Shown: positions 53,218-62,615 of the stretch, piece by piece
Layout of the letters: the number at the start of each line of letters is the position of its first letter
Numbering within the stretch: position 1 is the stretch's first letter
Assembly (NCBI RefSeq): GCF_001651855.1
Contig: NZ_LNQC01000044.1
Location: 1 to 64,000 of the forward strand
DNA from: Sinorhizobium americanum
GTDB lineage: Bacteria > Pseudomonadota > Alphaproteobacteria > Rhizobiales > Rhizobiaceae
Length of the DNA stretch: 64,000 bases
Direction: 5' to 3'
Program-made: the position numbers and the translations under genes
The notes under the pieces: model-generated
Database searches by the model: none
Seen by the model: only the letters and a program-made list of their open reading frames with translations
What the model was told of the DNA's origin: nothing

Positions 53218-54693
53218 ATGACGTTCCCGCTGCTCAGCCTCATCGTCTTCCTGCCCGCCGCCGGGGCAGCGGTGTTGCTGTGTCTGCGCAACGACGATGC
53301 GGTGCGCTGGACGGCGCTCGGTTTCACGGCAGTCGACTTCGCGCTCGCGGTGGCGATGCTGGCCGCGTTCGACACCACGACCCACGAGATGCAGTTCACC
53401 GAAAGGCACCCCTGGGTGCCGGCGATCGGCATCACCTATGCGCTCGGCGTCGACGGTATCAGCGCGCTGTTCGTGTTCCTGACCGCACTGCTCGGCGGGA
53501 TCTGTGTGCTCGCCTCGTGGGTCGCGATCGACCGCAAGGTCAAGGAATACATGGTCGCCCTGCTATCGATGCAGACGCTGATGCTCGGAGTGTTCTCAGC
53601 GCTCGATCTGTTCCTGTTCTACGTCTGCTGGGAGGCGATGCTGATCCCGATGTATCTGATGATCGGTGTCTGGGGCGGTGACGGCCGGGTCTATGCGGCG
53701 TTCAAGTTCTTCCTCTACACGCTGGCCGGCAGCCTGCTGTTCCTGATCGGCATCATCGTGCTCTATTTCCACGGCGGCCGGACCTTCGATATTCTTGCTT
53801 TGAGCGCCCAGGATCTGCCGTTCGATGTCCAGTCCTGGCTCTTCTTCGCCTTCCTGATCGCCTTCGCCGTCAAGGTGCCGATGGTTCCGGTTCACACCTG
53901 GCTGCCGGACGCGCATGTCCAGGCGCCGACGGCGGGCAGCATCATTCTCGCCGGCGTGCTTCTGAAGATGGGCGCCTATGGCTTCCTGCGCTTCTCGCTG
54001 CCGATGCTGCCGGAGGCGTCGGTCTATTATTCGACGCTGATGCTGGCACTTTCAGCGCTCGCCATCGTTTATGGCGGTCTGCTTGCGCTGGCGCAGGACG
54101 ACCTGAAGAAGCTGGTCGCCTATTCCAGCATCAGCCACATGGGCTTCGTGACGATGGGGATCTTCGCCCTCAATCTACGCGGGGTCGAAGGCGGCATCCT
54201 GCAGATGTTCAATCATGGCGTGACGACGGGCGCGCTGTTCCTGTTCGTCGGCGTGATCTACGAGCGGACCCATACGCGCAGCATCGCCGAATATGGCGGG
54301 CTGATGAAGGTTGCGCCGGTCTATACCGGGTTTCTTGCGCTGTTCACCCTGTCGTCGATGGCGCTGCCAGGCACCAATTCCTTCGTCGGCGAGCTGCTGG
54401 TGCTGTCGGGCGGCTTTGCCGCGAATATGGCCGTCGGTACCGCCGCAGTTCTAGGGGCATTGCTCAGCGCCGCTTACCTCCTTGGCATGTACCGCAAGGT
54501 CGCGCTTGGCCCGGCAAGCGTCGGCGCCCGATACCAGATCCGCGACGTGAACGTCCGCGAGATGGCGGCGATATTGCCGCTCGCAGTTTTCGTGCTTTGG
54601 GTCGGTCTCTATCCGAAACCCTTCCTGAACGTCATCGACGCCTCGGTGAGCCATTTGCTGACCGAGGTGCACGGCAAGGAGAGCGGACCATGA
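53218..54693 (+). CDS. nuoM: NADH-quinone oxidoreductase subunit M
   Basis: About 491 residues from ATG 53218. Typical NuoM: YVCWEAMLIPMYLMIGVWGG (conserved Glu), AVKVPMVPVHTWLPDAHVQAPTAGSIILAGVLLKMGAYGFLR and LVAYSSISHMGFV. One of the proton-pumping modules of the membrane arm. The nuoN start overlaps its stop (ATGA). Confidence 0.95.
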   Translation: MTFPLLSLIVFLPAAGAAVLLCLRNDDAVRWTALGFTAVDFALAVAMLAAFDTTTHEMQFTERHPWVPAIGITYALGVDGISALFVFLTALLGGICVLASWVAIDRKVKEYMVALLSMQTLMLGVFSALDLFLFYVCWEAMLIPMYLMIGVWGGDGRVYAAFKFFLYTLAGSLLFLIGIIVLYFHGGRTFDILALSAQDLPFDVQSWLFFAFLIAFAVKVPMVPVHTWLPDAHVQAPTAGSIILAGVLLKMGAYGFLRFSLPMLPEASVYYSTLMLALSALAIVYGGLLALAQDDLKKLVAYSSISHMGFVTMGIFALNLRGVEGGILQMFNHGVTTGALFLFVGVIYERTHTRSIAEYGGLMKVAPVYTGFLALFTLSSMALPGTNSFVGELLVLSGGFAANMAVGTAAVLGALLSAAYLLGMYRKVALGPASVGARYQIRDVNVREMAAILPLAVFVLWVGLYPKPFLNVIDASVSHLLTEVHGKESGP

Positions 54694-56123
54694 CCGCCGC
54701 CGTGCTTTTCCAATGGATGCTGGCAAGCCTGCCGGAGATCATCGTGATCACCGGCGCTTGCATCCTGTTGATCCTGGGGCAGTTGGTACGGGAGGAACAG
54801 CTGCTCTTCTGGGCGTCGGTCGCAGTCGTACTCATCGCCGCTCTCGCGACGCTTATGCTGGCGGGCGAGGTGCGGCCGGCCTATTCGGGCATGTTCGTTG
54901 CCGATCGCTTCGCCGTCTTCTTCAAGTTTGTCTTCTACCTCGCCACGGTCCTGACGTTCCTGCTTTCGCGGAAATATGCCGATATCGAAGGGATCGGCAG
55001 CAGCGAGTACTATGTCATGCTGCTCTTCGCGCTGTCGGGCATGATGATCATGGCCTCGTCGACCGATCTCCTGTCGATCTATGTGGGCCTCGAACTGATG
55101 GTGCTCTGCACCTATGTGCTGACCGGCTTCCTCCGGCATGAGCGGCGGTCGAACGAGGCGGCGCTGAAATATGTGATCCTCGGCGCCGTTTCGACCGGCA
55201 TTTTCCTTTATGGCGTTTCGCTGGTCTATGGGCTCACCGGCACGACACAATTGGACGCGATGACCGCTGCGGTGAGCGGCGATCCGCTCGATCCGGGGTT
55301 GCTGCTGGCGGTGGTCTTCATCGTCGCGGGGCTGGTCTTCAAGGTCGGGGCCGTGCCGTTCCATATGTGGGTGCCGGACGTCTATGAAGGGGCGCCGACG
55401 ACGGTCACCGCCTTCATGTCGGTGGGGCCGAAGGCGGCGGGGTTCGCGGTGATCCTTCGGGTGTTCCTCAATCCGCTGGTCGCAGCCTCGGACGTCTGGA
55501 TCATCGTCGCGGTCATTGCGGTGGTGACGGCGGCGCTCGGCAGTTTCGTGGCCCTGGTGCAGGATAATTTCAAGCGGCTGCTCGCCTATTCGAGCATCGC
55601 CCATGCGGGGTTCGCCACGTTTGGCGTAGTGGCCGGCGGGGCGGACGGCGTCGCCAGCGTGATGCTCTATCTGCTGATCTACGCCTTCATGAATCTCGGC
55701 ATTTTCGGCGCCGTCATCATGATGCGGAGCGGCGATTTCTCCGGCGAAGTCATCGAAGACTATGCCGGTTTCGCCAAGTCGCATCCGGGGCTGGCGCTTC
55801 TCATGCTGATCTATCTGTTTTCGCTTGCCGGCATTCCGCCGACCGCCGGGTTTTTCGCCAAGTTCTACGTGCTCACCGCGCTCGTTGAGCGCGGTTTCGT
55901 CTTCTTGGCAGTCGTCGCGGTGCTGTTGAGTGCCGTTGCCGCCTACTTCTACATCCGCATCGTCATGGTGATCTACATGCGCGAGCCGGAGAGGGCCTTC
56001 GAACCGGCACTGACACCCTTTGTCCGCGCCACGCTCGCCTGCACTGCCGCCGGCACCATCGGCATCGGCCTCTTTCCGGAGTGGTTCCTGAGGCTTGCCC
56101 AACAGTCCGTGTTTGGCGGGTAG
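54690..56123 (+). CDS. nuoN: NADH-quinone oxidoreductase subunit N
   Basis: About 477 residues, ATG 54690 overlapping the nuoM stop. Visible: SIYVGLELMVLCTYVLTGFLRH, FKVGAVPFHMWVPDVYEGAPTTVTAFMSVGPKAAGFAV and LLAYSSIAHAGFATFGV, all characteristic of NuoN. It closes this half of the cluster. The order J-K-(L-like x2)-M-N is the usual 3' half of a nuo operon, but here it lies upstream of A-G. Confidence 0.95.
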   Translation: MTAAVLFQWMLASLPEIIVITGACILLILGQLVREEQLLFWASVAVVLIAALATLMLAGEVRPAYSGMFVADRFAVFFKFVFYLATVLTFLLSRKYADIEGIGSSEYYVMLLFALSGMMIMASSTDLLSIYVGLELMVLCTYVLTGFLRHERRSNEAALKYVILGAVSTGIFLYGVSLVYGLTGTTQLDAMTAAVSGDPLDPGLLLAVVFIVAGLVFKVGAVPFHMWVPDVYEGAPTTVTAFMSVGPKAAGFAVILRVFLNPLVAASDVWIIVAVIAVVTAALGSFVALVQDNFKRLLAYSSIAHAGFATFGVVAGGADGVASVMLYLLIYAFMNLGIFGAVIMMRSGDFSGEVIEDYAGFAKSHPGLALLMLIYLFSLAGIPPTAGFFAKFYVLTALVERGFVFLAVVAVLLSAVAAYFYIRIVMVIYMREPERAFEPALTPFVRATLACTAAGTIGIGLFPEWFLRLAQQSVFGG

Positions 56124-56193
56124 CCTCAGAGTAATCGGGACTCGTGGCGCGCTTTGCCCTCTTGCAAGTCCACGTCATGCCAGCTCATCCGGC

Positions 56194-56916
56194 CTATGCG
56201 CGAATAATGTTCAAGCGCAAGGCGCTGACGACGGCTTGCGTTCTCGAAGTACATCCAAGTTTCTTGATCACACTGCTGATGTGGTTGTTTACAGCGTGTT
56301 CCGACAGATCAAGAAGCTTGGCGATCTCGTTGCCCTTCTTTCCGCCGGCGGTAAGTCTTAAACAGTCCAGTTCGCTGTGCGTGAACTCGATGGGGCGTTG
56401 TCTTTCTTTCAATGTGAGTTGCGACAATCGATCATAAATGAGCGTGGCGATGAACAGGAGTTTCGCCATTTCGATCATGCTGAAATTTCGGGGTCCCGAA
56501 ATTGACATGGCGCCGCGGCCGCCCGCAGCGTCGTGAACAGGGAAATAGGCGCCCTTTCCCATTCCGTACCGGTTGAAAAGCTCAATGACCGTGGATTTCT
56601 TGCCTTGCCCGCGATCGGCATTGATCGCTTCGACATCGTAGTTGAATGGGCTTGTCGAGCTCAGCATCCGCCGGATGACAGGGCTATCTATCAGCAAGTT
56701 GTGAGTATCATAATATTCGACCATCTCGGCGGGCCAATTCGTAATGATCTTTGTCGCCCCGATTTCCACGATGTCGACGGTTGGCAGCGTCATTATGAGA
56801 AAGGCGTTCATTCCAAGGTCCTGTGTCAGGCCCTTCATATACTTGAAGATTTCGTAGTGCGTATTGAAGGCTGCAGCGACGCCTTCAATTCGGTTGAACT
56901 CGGCTTCGAGCTTCAT
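56194..56916 (-). CDS. LuxR-type autoinducer-domain regulator
   Basis: 240 residues. The N-terminal autoinducer-binding domain shows NWPAEMVEYYDTHNLLIDSPVIRR, matching the conserved Trp-Tyr-Asp-Pro ligand contacts. The C-terminal LuxR helix-turn-helix is FTHSELDCLRLTAGGKKGNEIAKLLDLSEHAVNNHISSVIKKLG. No LuxI synthase gene is in the window, so it is a candidate LuxR solo, perhaps sensing acyl-homoserine lactones made elsewhere in the genome or by neighbours. It lies between the two halves of the nuo cluster, converging on nuoN. Confidence 0.88.
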   Translation of the reverse strand: MKLEAEFNRIEGVAAAFNTHYEIFKYMKGLTQDLGMNAFLIMTLPTVDIVEIGATKIITNWPAEMVEYYDTHNLLIDSPVIRRMLSSTSPFNYDVEAINADRGQGKKSTVIELFNRYGMGKGAYFPVHDAAGGRGAMSISGPRNFSMIEMAKLLFIATLIYDRLSQLTLKERQRPIEFTHSELDCLRLTAGGKKGNEIAKLLDLSEHAVNNHISSVIKKLGCTSRTQAVVSALRLNIIRA

Positions 56917-57388
56917 CTCTCTACGATCCCGTAACGATCACCAGGGTGCTTGCGACGAGTATATCCTGCCGGGGACGCTCCTTCCGGAGCGGACGTCCGC
57001 TTTCTCAGGCTCCCGCGCAACATGCAATCGGAGGAGGTGAGACGCAAGGTATTTCAGGCTCCGTCCGTGCGATAGCCAAAGCTTAACAACGGGTAAACGT
57101 AATCTCCGATTTCCTCCTTCAAAATCGCAGAAAAACTCCCGCCGCCGGCGCCCCCCCCAACCATCCTTGCGGACCATTGCGCGCCAGAAGTCCGCCATAG
57201 GCACCTTTAATTAACTTACTGATGTATCGAAATAATTTCCGAAGATGTCTATCGAGCAGAGGCCGGCAATCCGGACATCGTTGCGGTTAACAGCTACTTA
57301 AACAATTTCACGGATTTTATATTTCAGATTGCTTATTCATGGGGATGAGGCGGCAATCACAGTAACAGTATGAGTAAAGGGGAACGGC
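56917..57388. other. Intergenic region between luxR and chemoreceptor
   Basis: 472 bp between divergent genes. No gene was recognised; one leftward frame (56938-57204) lacks coding character. A long AT-rich stretch near 57210-57330 (TTTAATTAACTTACTGATG and GGATTTTATATTTCAG) probably holds the chemoreceptor promoter. No lux-box-like 20-bp dyad was found by eye. Confidence 0.45.
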
Positions 57389-59182
57389 ATGAAGGGAGTA
57401 GCATTCGGGCTCGGTTTCGATGCCAGGGCGACCCTGTCTGCGATGAGCAAATCACAGGCCATCATCGAATTCGATCTTACCGGTACAATCCTGGCAGCCA
57501 ATGCCAACTTTTGCCGCGCTCTTGGTTACGACGCATCGGAGATCATCGGCCGGCATCACCGCATGTTTGTCGATCCGGCCGAAGCATCCTCTCGTGACTA
57601 TCAAGAGTTTTGGGCAAAGCTCGGGCGAGGTGAGTTCGATCAGCGCCAATACAAACGCATCGGCAAAGGGGGGAGGGAGATCTGGATCGTAGCGTCCTAC
57701 AATCCCGTCTTCCGCCGCGGAAAGCCCTACAAGGTCGTCAAGTTCGCAACAGACATCACAGAACAAAAGCTGAAAAGCGCCGAGGATGCCGGGAAGCTCG
57801 ATGCGCTTTCAAGAGCGCAAGCCGTCATTGAATTCACCCCGGACGGCGTGATCCTCGCTGCGAACACGAACTTCCTTTCGACGCTCGGTTATCAGCTCTC
57901 AGAAATTGAGGGACGGCACCATTCGATGTTTTGCGACAGTGCTTATGCGAACAGCGACGACTATCGACGCTTCTGGCAGCGACTGTCGACCGGCGAGTTC
58001 GTGAGCGACGAATTCCTGCGCATCGGCAAGGGTGGAAGAAAGGTCCACATCCAAGCTTCCTATAATCCGATCTTCGACATGAACGGCAAGGTCTTCAAGG
58101 TCGTCAAGTTCGCAACCGATGTCACGGCACGGGTGAACAACGTCGATCAGCTCGCAGACGCGTTGAATCGGCTCGCCAATGGCGATCTGACGCAGCAGCT
58201 GAACACTCCATTCCTTCCGACGCTGGAACAGCTTCGCACCGACTTCAACGGCGCAAGCGGAAAGCTGCGTGAAGCACTGCGGGCGGTGGCCGGGAATGCC
58301 AGCGCGATAGCCGCGGGCGCGCAACAGGTACGGTCGGCATCCGACGATTTGTCGAAACGAACCGAGCAGCAAGCTGCCTCGGTCGAAGAAACAGCCGCTG
58401 CCCTCGAAGAAATCACCACCACGGTAGCCGACTCCAGCCACCGCGCGGAAGAGGCGGGGCAGCTGGTCCGCAAGACGCGGGAGAATGCGGAGCATTCCGG
58501 CGCGGTTGTGCGCAGCGCCGTCGAGGCCATGGGCAGGATCGAGAACTCGTCCTCGGAGATATCCAAGATTATCGGCGTCATCGACGAGATTGCTTTCCAG
58601 ACCAACCTTCTGGCACTCAATGCCGGAGTCGAAGCCGCGCGCGCAGGCGAAGCCGGAAAGGGCTTTGCAGTCGTCGCACAGGAGGTGCGCGAACTCGCCC
58701 AGCGCTCGGCCAAGGCCGCCAAGGAGATCAAGGACCTGATCACCGATTCAAACGCGCACGTGAAGAATGGCGTCGCCCTGGTTGGGGAAACGGGCAGCGC
58801 CCTCGATACGATCGTGTCGCAGGTTCAGCAGGTCAACGGTAATGTCGAAGCGATCGTGACCGCCTCGAGGGAACAAGCGACCGGGATCAAGGAGATCAAC
58901 CAGGCGGTCAATACCATGGACCAGGGAACACAGCAGAATGCCGCGATGGTCGAAGAATCCACGGCGGCCGCCCACAGCCTGGCGAGAGAGGCCGAGGCGT
59001 TGTTTCAGCTGCTCGGCCAGTTCAACATAGGAGATGGCACGTCATCACGCAAAATGCAGCCTGCGGCCGCACTTGCCGCCGCGAAGCCTGCCATGTCACC
59101 CGTCCGGACTCCCGCAGCGAAAGTGACCGCCGCCTACCATGGCAATGCCGCGCTCGCCGACGATGATTGGGAAGAATTCTGA
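57389..59182 (+). CDS. Cytosolic chemoreceptor with two PAS domains
   Basis: 597 residues with no transmembrane segment. Two PAS domains (about 20-115 and 140-240; each has ASYNP and VVKFATD segments) are followed by a HAMP-like linker (RLANGDLTQQL) and a methyl-accepting signalling domain with hairpin tip EIAFQTNLLALNAGVEAARAGEAGKGFAVVA. The C-terminus DDWEEF is a CheR/CheB-docking pentapeptide. This resembles the soluble McpY-type receptors of Sinorhizobium, which are thought to sense the cell's energy or redox state. Position amid nuo genes supports an energy-taxis role. No cofactor is identified. Confidence 0.92.
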   Translation: MKGVAFGLGFDARATLSAMSKSQAIIEFDLTGTILAANANFCRALGYDASEIIGRHHRMFVDPAEASSRDYQEFWAKLGRGEFDQRQYKRIGKGGREIWIVASYNPVFRRGKPYKVVKFATDITEQKLKSAEDAGKLDALSRAQAVIEFTPDGVILAANTNFLSTLGYQLSEIEGRHHSMFCDSAYANSDDYRRFWQRLSTGEFVSDEFLRIGKGGRKVHIQASYNPIFDMNGKVFKVVKFATDVTARVNNVDQLADALNRLANGDLTQQLNTPFLPTLEQLRTDFNGASGKLREALRAVAGNASAIAAGAQQVRSASDDLSKRTEQQAASVEETAAALEEITTTVADSSHRAEEAGQLVRKTRENAEHSGAVVRSAVEAMGRIENSSSEISKIIGVIDEIAFQTNLLALNAGVEAARAGEAGKGFAVVAQEVRELAQRSAKAAKEIKDLITDSNAHVKNGVALVGETGSALDTIVSQVQQVNGNVEAIVTASREQATGIKEINQAVNTMDQGTQQNAAMVEESTAAAHSLAREAEALFQLLGQFNIGDGTSSRKMQPAAALAAAKPAMSPVRTPAAKVTAAYHGNAALADDDWEEF

Positions 59183-59449
59183 GTGGTGGCCAATCTCGTG
59201 CGGGAGGTTCCGAACGAGGCGTGCCGAGGCGGCGAAAATTGCCGTTGCCCCATCGAAACCTGCGCCAGTGGAATGTCTCCGGCTAGCCAATTGAAACCCA
59301 CCAGTTGTTTGGATTTGCAATGGTCCGTTCGACGGAATAGACTGCAAGTTCAAGAAAGAATTGCTCAATTCGCTTCCCAGGGCGAGCGCTTTTCTGACCC
59401 GGCATGGGGTCGGCCCTGACGAAAGCCCTCGATGAACGGGGCATGCGAG
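59183..59449. other. nuoA upstream region
   Basis: 267 bp between the chemoreceptor and nuoA with no credible gene. It should carry the promoter of nuoA-G if this half is transcribed separately. No terminator was seen after the chemoreceptor. Confidence 0.4.
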
Positions 59450-59815
59450 ATGACTGCGATCGAATTCTTGCCGGTTCTTGTGATGATCGCCGGAGTTGTT
59501 CTGGTGGTCGGGGCGACTTTGCTTATCTCATCGCTGCTGCGTCCCTCCAATCCCTATCCAGAAAAGAACATGCCCTATGAGTGCGGCATGGACCCGGCCG
59601 GCGAGGCCGCCGGGGGTCGCTTCCGGGTGCAGTTCTATATTCTCGCAATCCTGCTGGTCGTCTTCGACGTCGAGACGATGTTTCTGTTTCCCTGGGCCGT
59701 CGTGCTGAAGGAGATCGGCCTGATCGGCTTTATCGAGATGTTCGTCTTCATTGTGTTGCTTCTCGTGGGCTTCGCGTACGCCTGGCTGAAGGGGGCGCTG
59801 GAATGGGAGGCTTGA
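59450..59815 (+). CDS. nuoA: NADH-quinone oxidoreductase subunit A
   Basis: About 121 residues, three transmembrane helices. [51 protein letters not shown] is unmistakable NuoA, with the conserved YECG loop and FDVE. ATG 59450 is preferred to 59432 because ACGGGG lies upstream. nuoB overlaps its end by 13 bp. Confidence 0.94.
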   Translation: MTAIEFLPVLVMIAGVVLVVGATLLISSLLRPSNPYPEKNMPYECGMDPAGEAAGGRFRVQFYILAILLVVFDVETMFLFPWAVVLKEIGLIGFIEMFVFIVLLLVGFAYAWLKGALEWEA

Positions 59816-60306
59816 ACAACGCGTTTCGCGACAGCGTGCTCTTCACCACGGCCGACAGCGTCATCAGTTGGAGCCGGCGGTCGGCGCTGTGGCCCGAGAC
59901 TTTCGGTATCGCCTGCTGCGCCATCGAGATGATCTCGGCCGGCTGCGCCCGCTATGATCTCGACCGGTTCGGGGTGGTGTTCCGGCCGTCGCCGCGCCAA
60001 TCGGACGTGATGATCATCGCCGGCACCGTGACGCGGAAGTTCGCGCCGGTGGTGCGCCGGCTTTACGACCAGATGCCGGAGCCCCGCTGGGTGATCGCCA
60101 TGGGCACCTGCGCCATCTCGGGCGGAGTCTACAACACCTATGCGGTGGTGCAAGGGGCGCAAACCTTCGTGCCGGTGGACGTTCACGTGCCTGGTTGTCC
60201 ACCGCGGCCGGAGGCGCTGATGCACGGTTTCCTGCTGCTGCAGGAGAAAATCAAGAAGACCAGGGCGCTCGCCGGGACGCCATTGGACCGGATCGCCGCA
60301 TCATGA
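59803..60306 (+). CDS. nuoB: NADH-quinone oxidoreductase subunit B
   Basis: 167 residues. Holds the terminal [4Fe-4S] cluster N2. Cys ligands are seen in [17 protein letters not shown] and [10 protein letters not shown]. The start ATG 59803 overlaps nuoA. The short N-terminus and divergent tail are typical of accessory NuoB copies. Confidence 0.95.
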   Translation: MGGLNNAFRDSVLFTTADSVISWSRRSALWPETFGIACCAIEMISAGCARYDLDRFGVVFRPSPRQSDVMIIAGTVTRKFAPVVRRLYDQMPEPRWVIAMGTCAISGGVYNTYAVVQGAQTFVPVDVHVPGCPPRPEALMHGFLLLQEKIKKTRALAGTPLDRIAAS

Positions 60307-60866
60307 GCGTAACGACGTCCGTTATCAGCACCCTTATCGCGGAACGTTTCGGAGAGGCCATCGAGGACCTTGGCTTCTCGCTTGGGATTCACGCTTTCGC
60401 AGCTCCGCCCGACAGGATCGTCGAGCTTTGCCGGTTGCTGAAAGAGCACCCGCAACTGCGCTTCGGCTTCCTATGCGACGTCTGCGGTGTAGACTACTAC
60501 CCCGAGACGCCACGCTACGAGGCCGTCTATCACCTCTATTCGCTGCCGAATAAATGGCGCGTCCGGATCAAGTGCCGCCTCGGCGATCCGCCGCGGGTGC
60601 CCTCGGTGACGGGCGTTTGGCGCACGGCCAACTGGCATGAGCGCGAGGCCTGGGACATGTACGGGATCCATTTCGAGGGACATCCCGACTTGCGCCGCAT
60701 CTACATGTGGGAAGGCTTCGAGGGCTTCCCGCAGCGCAAGGATTTTCCGCTCAGGGGATACAAGGACGAGCTGAACCCGTTTGGCGCCGACGGTCCGGCG
60801 CCGAACCAGCCGGACCTTGCCACCAGGGACATTCCACCGGGAGGCCGCACGACACCGGGAACGTGA
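60303..60866 (+). CDS. nuoC: NADH-quinone oxidoreductase subunit C
   Basis: About 187 residues, the 30-kDa subunit. [24 protein letters not shown] and [26 protein letters not shown](YM), then [12 protein letters not shown], are the family signature. It starts inside the nuoB stop codon (ATGA). NuoC and NuoD are separate here, unlike the fused NuoCD of enterics. Confidence 0.95.
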   Translation: MSVTTSVISTLIAERFGEAIEDLGFSLGIHAFAAPPDRIVELCRLLKEHPQLRFGFLCDVCGVDYYPETPRYEAVYHLYSLPNKWRVRIKCRLGDPPRVPSVTGVWRTANWHEREAWDMYGIHFEGHPDLRRIYMWEGFEGFPQRKDFPLRGYKDELNPFGADGPAPNQPDLATRDIPPGGRTTPGT

Positions 60867-60867
60867 G

Positions 60868-62082
60868 ATGACCGAAGTCACTGAGCTCATGAGGCCTGAG
60901 GGCGAAGCGCTCGACACCAAGGAGGTGCTTCTCAATCTCGGCCCGCAGCATCCGAGCACCCACGGGGTGCTGCGGCTCGTTCTCGAGCTCGACGGCGAGT
61001 ATGTCGCCCGCGTCGACCCGCATATCGGCTATCTGCATCGCGGCACCGAGAAACTCGCCGAGAGCTTCACCTACACGCAGATATTTCCGCTCACCGACCG
61101 GCTCGACTATGTCTGTCCGCCTTCGAATAACCTCGCCTTCGCGCTGGCGGTCGAGAAGCTCCTGGGTATCGAAGCGCCGATCCGCGCGCAATATATCCGC
61201 GTGATGATGGCCGAACTGGCGCGGATTTCCGGCCATCTGCTGATCACCGGCGCGCTGCCGATGGACCTCGGCGCGATGACCGCGCTGCTTTACGCCATGC
61301 GTGAGCGCGAAATGATCATGGACCTCCTGGAAATGGTCACCGGCGCGCGCATGCACACCTCCTTCTGCCGGGTGGGCGGCGTGCGAGAGGACCTGCCGGA
61401 CGGCTTCCTAGCGAAGGTCCGCGAGTTCTGCGACATCTTCCCGCACCGGATCCGCGACTACGAACGGCTGATCGAGGACAACCGCGTGTTCCTGAAGCGG
61501 ACTCAGGGGGTCGGTATAATCTCGCCCGAGGACGGCATCGACCTCGGCTTGAGCGGTCCCAACCTGCGCGCGTCCGGCGTCGACTGGGACATTCGCCGCG
61601 ACGAACCTTACGAGATCTACGACCGGCTCGAATTCAACGTCATTACCCGAAATGAGGGCGATTGCTATGCGCGCTGGCAGTGCCGGGTCGAGGAAATGCG
61701 CGAGAGCGTTCGGATCATCGAACAATGTCTCGACCAGATGCCCGAGGGGCCGTTCCAGGTCGACATGCCGACGATCGCCTTCCCCATGGACAAGGATCGG
61801 GTGCACTGTTCGATGGAGGCGCTGATCCAGCATTTCGACCTGTCGGCCTACGGCTTCAAGGTGCCGAAGGGCGAGGTCTATTCAGCGATCGAGGCGCCAA
61901 AGGGCGAACTCGGCTTCTACATCGTCAGCGACGGATCGGAAAAACCGTTCCGCATGAAGGTGCGGGCACCGTCCTTCGTCAACCTCCAGGCACTCTTCGG
62001 GGTCAGCAACGCCCGCTATCTGGCGGACATGATCGCCGTGCTCGGTAGCCTCGACCCCGTGATGGCGGAGGTGGACAAGTAG
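60868..62082 (+). CDS. nuoD: NADH-quinone oxidoreductase subunit D
   Basis: About 404 residues, the 49-kDa subunit, starting at ATG 60868. LNLGPQHPSTHGVLRLVLELDGE holds the quinone-site His; HIGYLHRGTEKLAE and PLTDRLDYV follow. FGVSNARYLADMIAVLGSLDPVMAEVD(K) ends the protein as in all NuoD. Quinone reduction occurs between NuoB and NuoD. Confidence 0.96.
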   Translation: MTEVTELMRPEGEALDTKEVLLNLGPQHPSTHGVLRLVLELDGEYVARVDPHIGYLHRGTEKLAESFTYTQIFPLTDRLDYVCPPSNNLAFALAVEKLLGIEAPIRAQYIRVMMAELARISGHLLITGALPMDLGAMTALLYAMREREMIMDLLEMVTGARMHTSFCRVGGVREDLPDGFLAKVREFCDIFPHRIRDYERLIEDNRVFLKRTQGVGIISPEDGIDLGLSGPNLRASGVDWDIRRDEPYEIYDRLEFNVITRNEGDCYARWQCRVEEMRESVRIIEQCLDQMPEGPFQVDMPTIAFPMDKDRVHCSMEALIQHFDLSAYGFKVPKGEVYSAIEAPKGELGFYIVSDGSEKPFRMKVRAPSFVNLQALFGVSNARYLADMIAVLGSLDPVMAEVDK

Positions 62083-62098
62083 CAGGAGTTCGGACCCG

Positions 62099-62611
62099 AT
62101 GAGCATGCGCGAAAAGATCAGGCAAGCGGCGGCGCGGTATCCCGACCAGCGCTCGGCAATCATGCCCGCACTGCTCATCGCGCAGCAGGAGCATGGGCAT
62201 CTGCCCGGTCCGATACTGGAAGAGGTCGCCGACATACTCGGCGTCGAGCGGATCTGGGTCTACGAGCTGGCGACGTTCTACACGCTCTTCCATACCGAGC
62301 CCATCGGAAGGTTCCACCTGCAGCTCTGCGACAACGTCTCCTGCATGCTGTGCGGATCCGAGGCGCTGCTGAAGCATCTGGAAAGGGCGCTGGCGATCAA
62401 GACAGGCGAGACGACACCGGACCTGCTGTTCACCCTTTCGACCGTCGAGTGCCTCGGGGCCTGCGAGATGGCTCCGGTGATGCAGGTCGCCGACGATTAT
62501 CACGGCAATCTCGATATCGCACGGATCGATGCGCTTCTCGCCCGGTTGCGGGCGGAGGGGGCGCAAGCGATGAGCGCCGATGTCGCCGCTGCGGCACCGC
62601 CGGGAGAATAG
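62099..62611 (+). CDS. nuoE: NADH-quinone oxidoreductase subunit E
   Basis: 170 residues. Thioredoxin-like [2Fe-2S] subunit (24 kDa). Cluster ligands are in LCDNVSCMLCG and VECLGACEMAPVMQV. Ribosome site AGGAG is upstream of ATG 62099. The C-terminal tail after DALLARLRAEG is short and poorly conserved. Confidence 0.94.
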   Translation: MSMREKIRQAAARYPDQRSAIMPALLIAQQEHGHLPGPILEEVADILGVERIWVYELATFYTLFHTEPIGRFHLQLCDNVSCMLCGSEALLKHLERALAIKTGETTPDLLFTLSTVECLGACEMAPVMQVADDYHGNLDIARIDALLARLRAEGAQAMSADVAAAAPPGE

Positions 62612-62615
62612 CGTC

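Noticed and set aside
54609-56102. 497-codon frame opposite nuoN
   Set aside because: Extremely His/Asp/Arg-rich shadow of a transmembrane protein gene.
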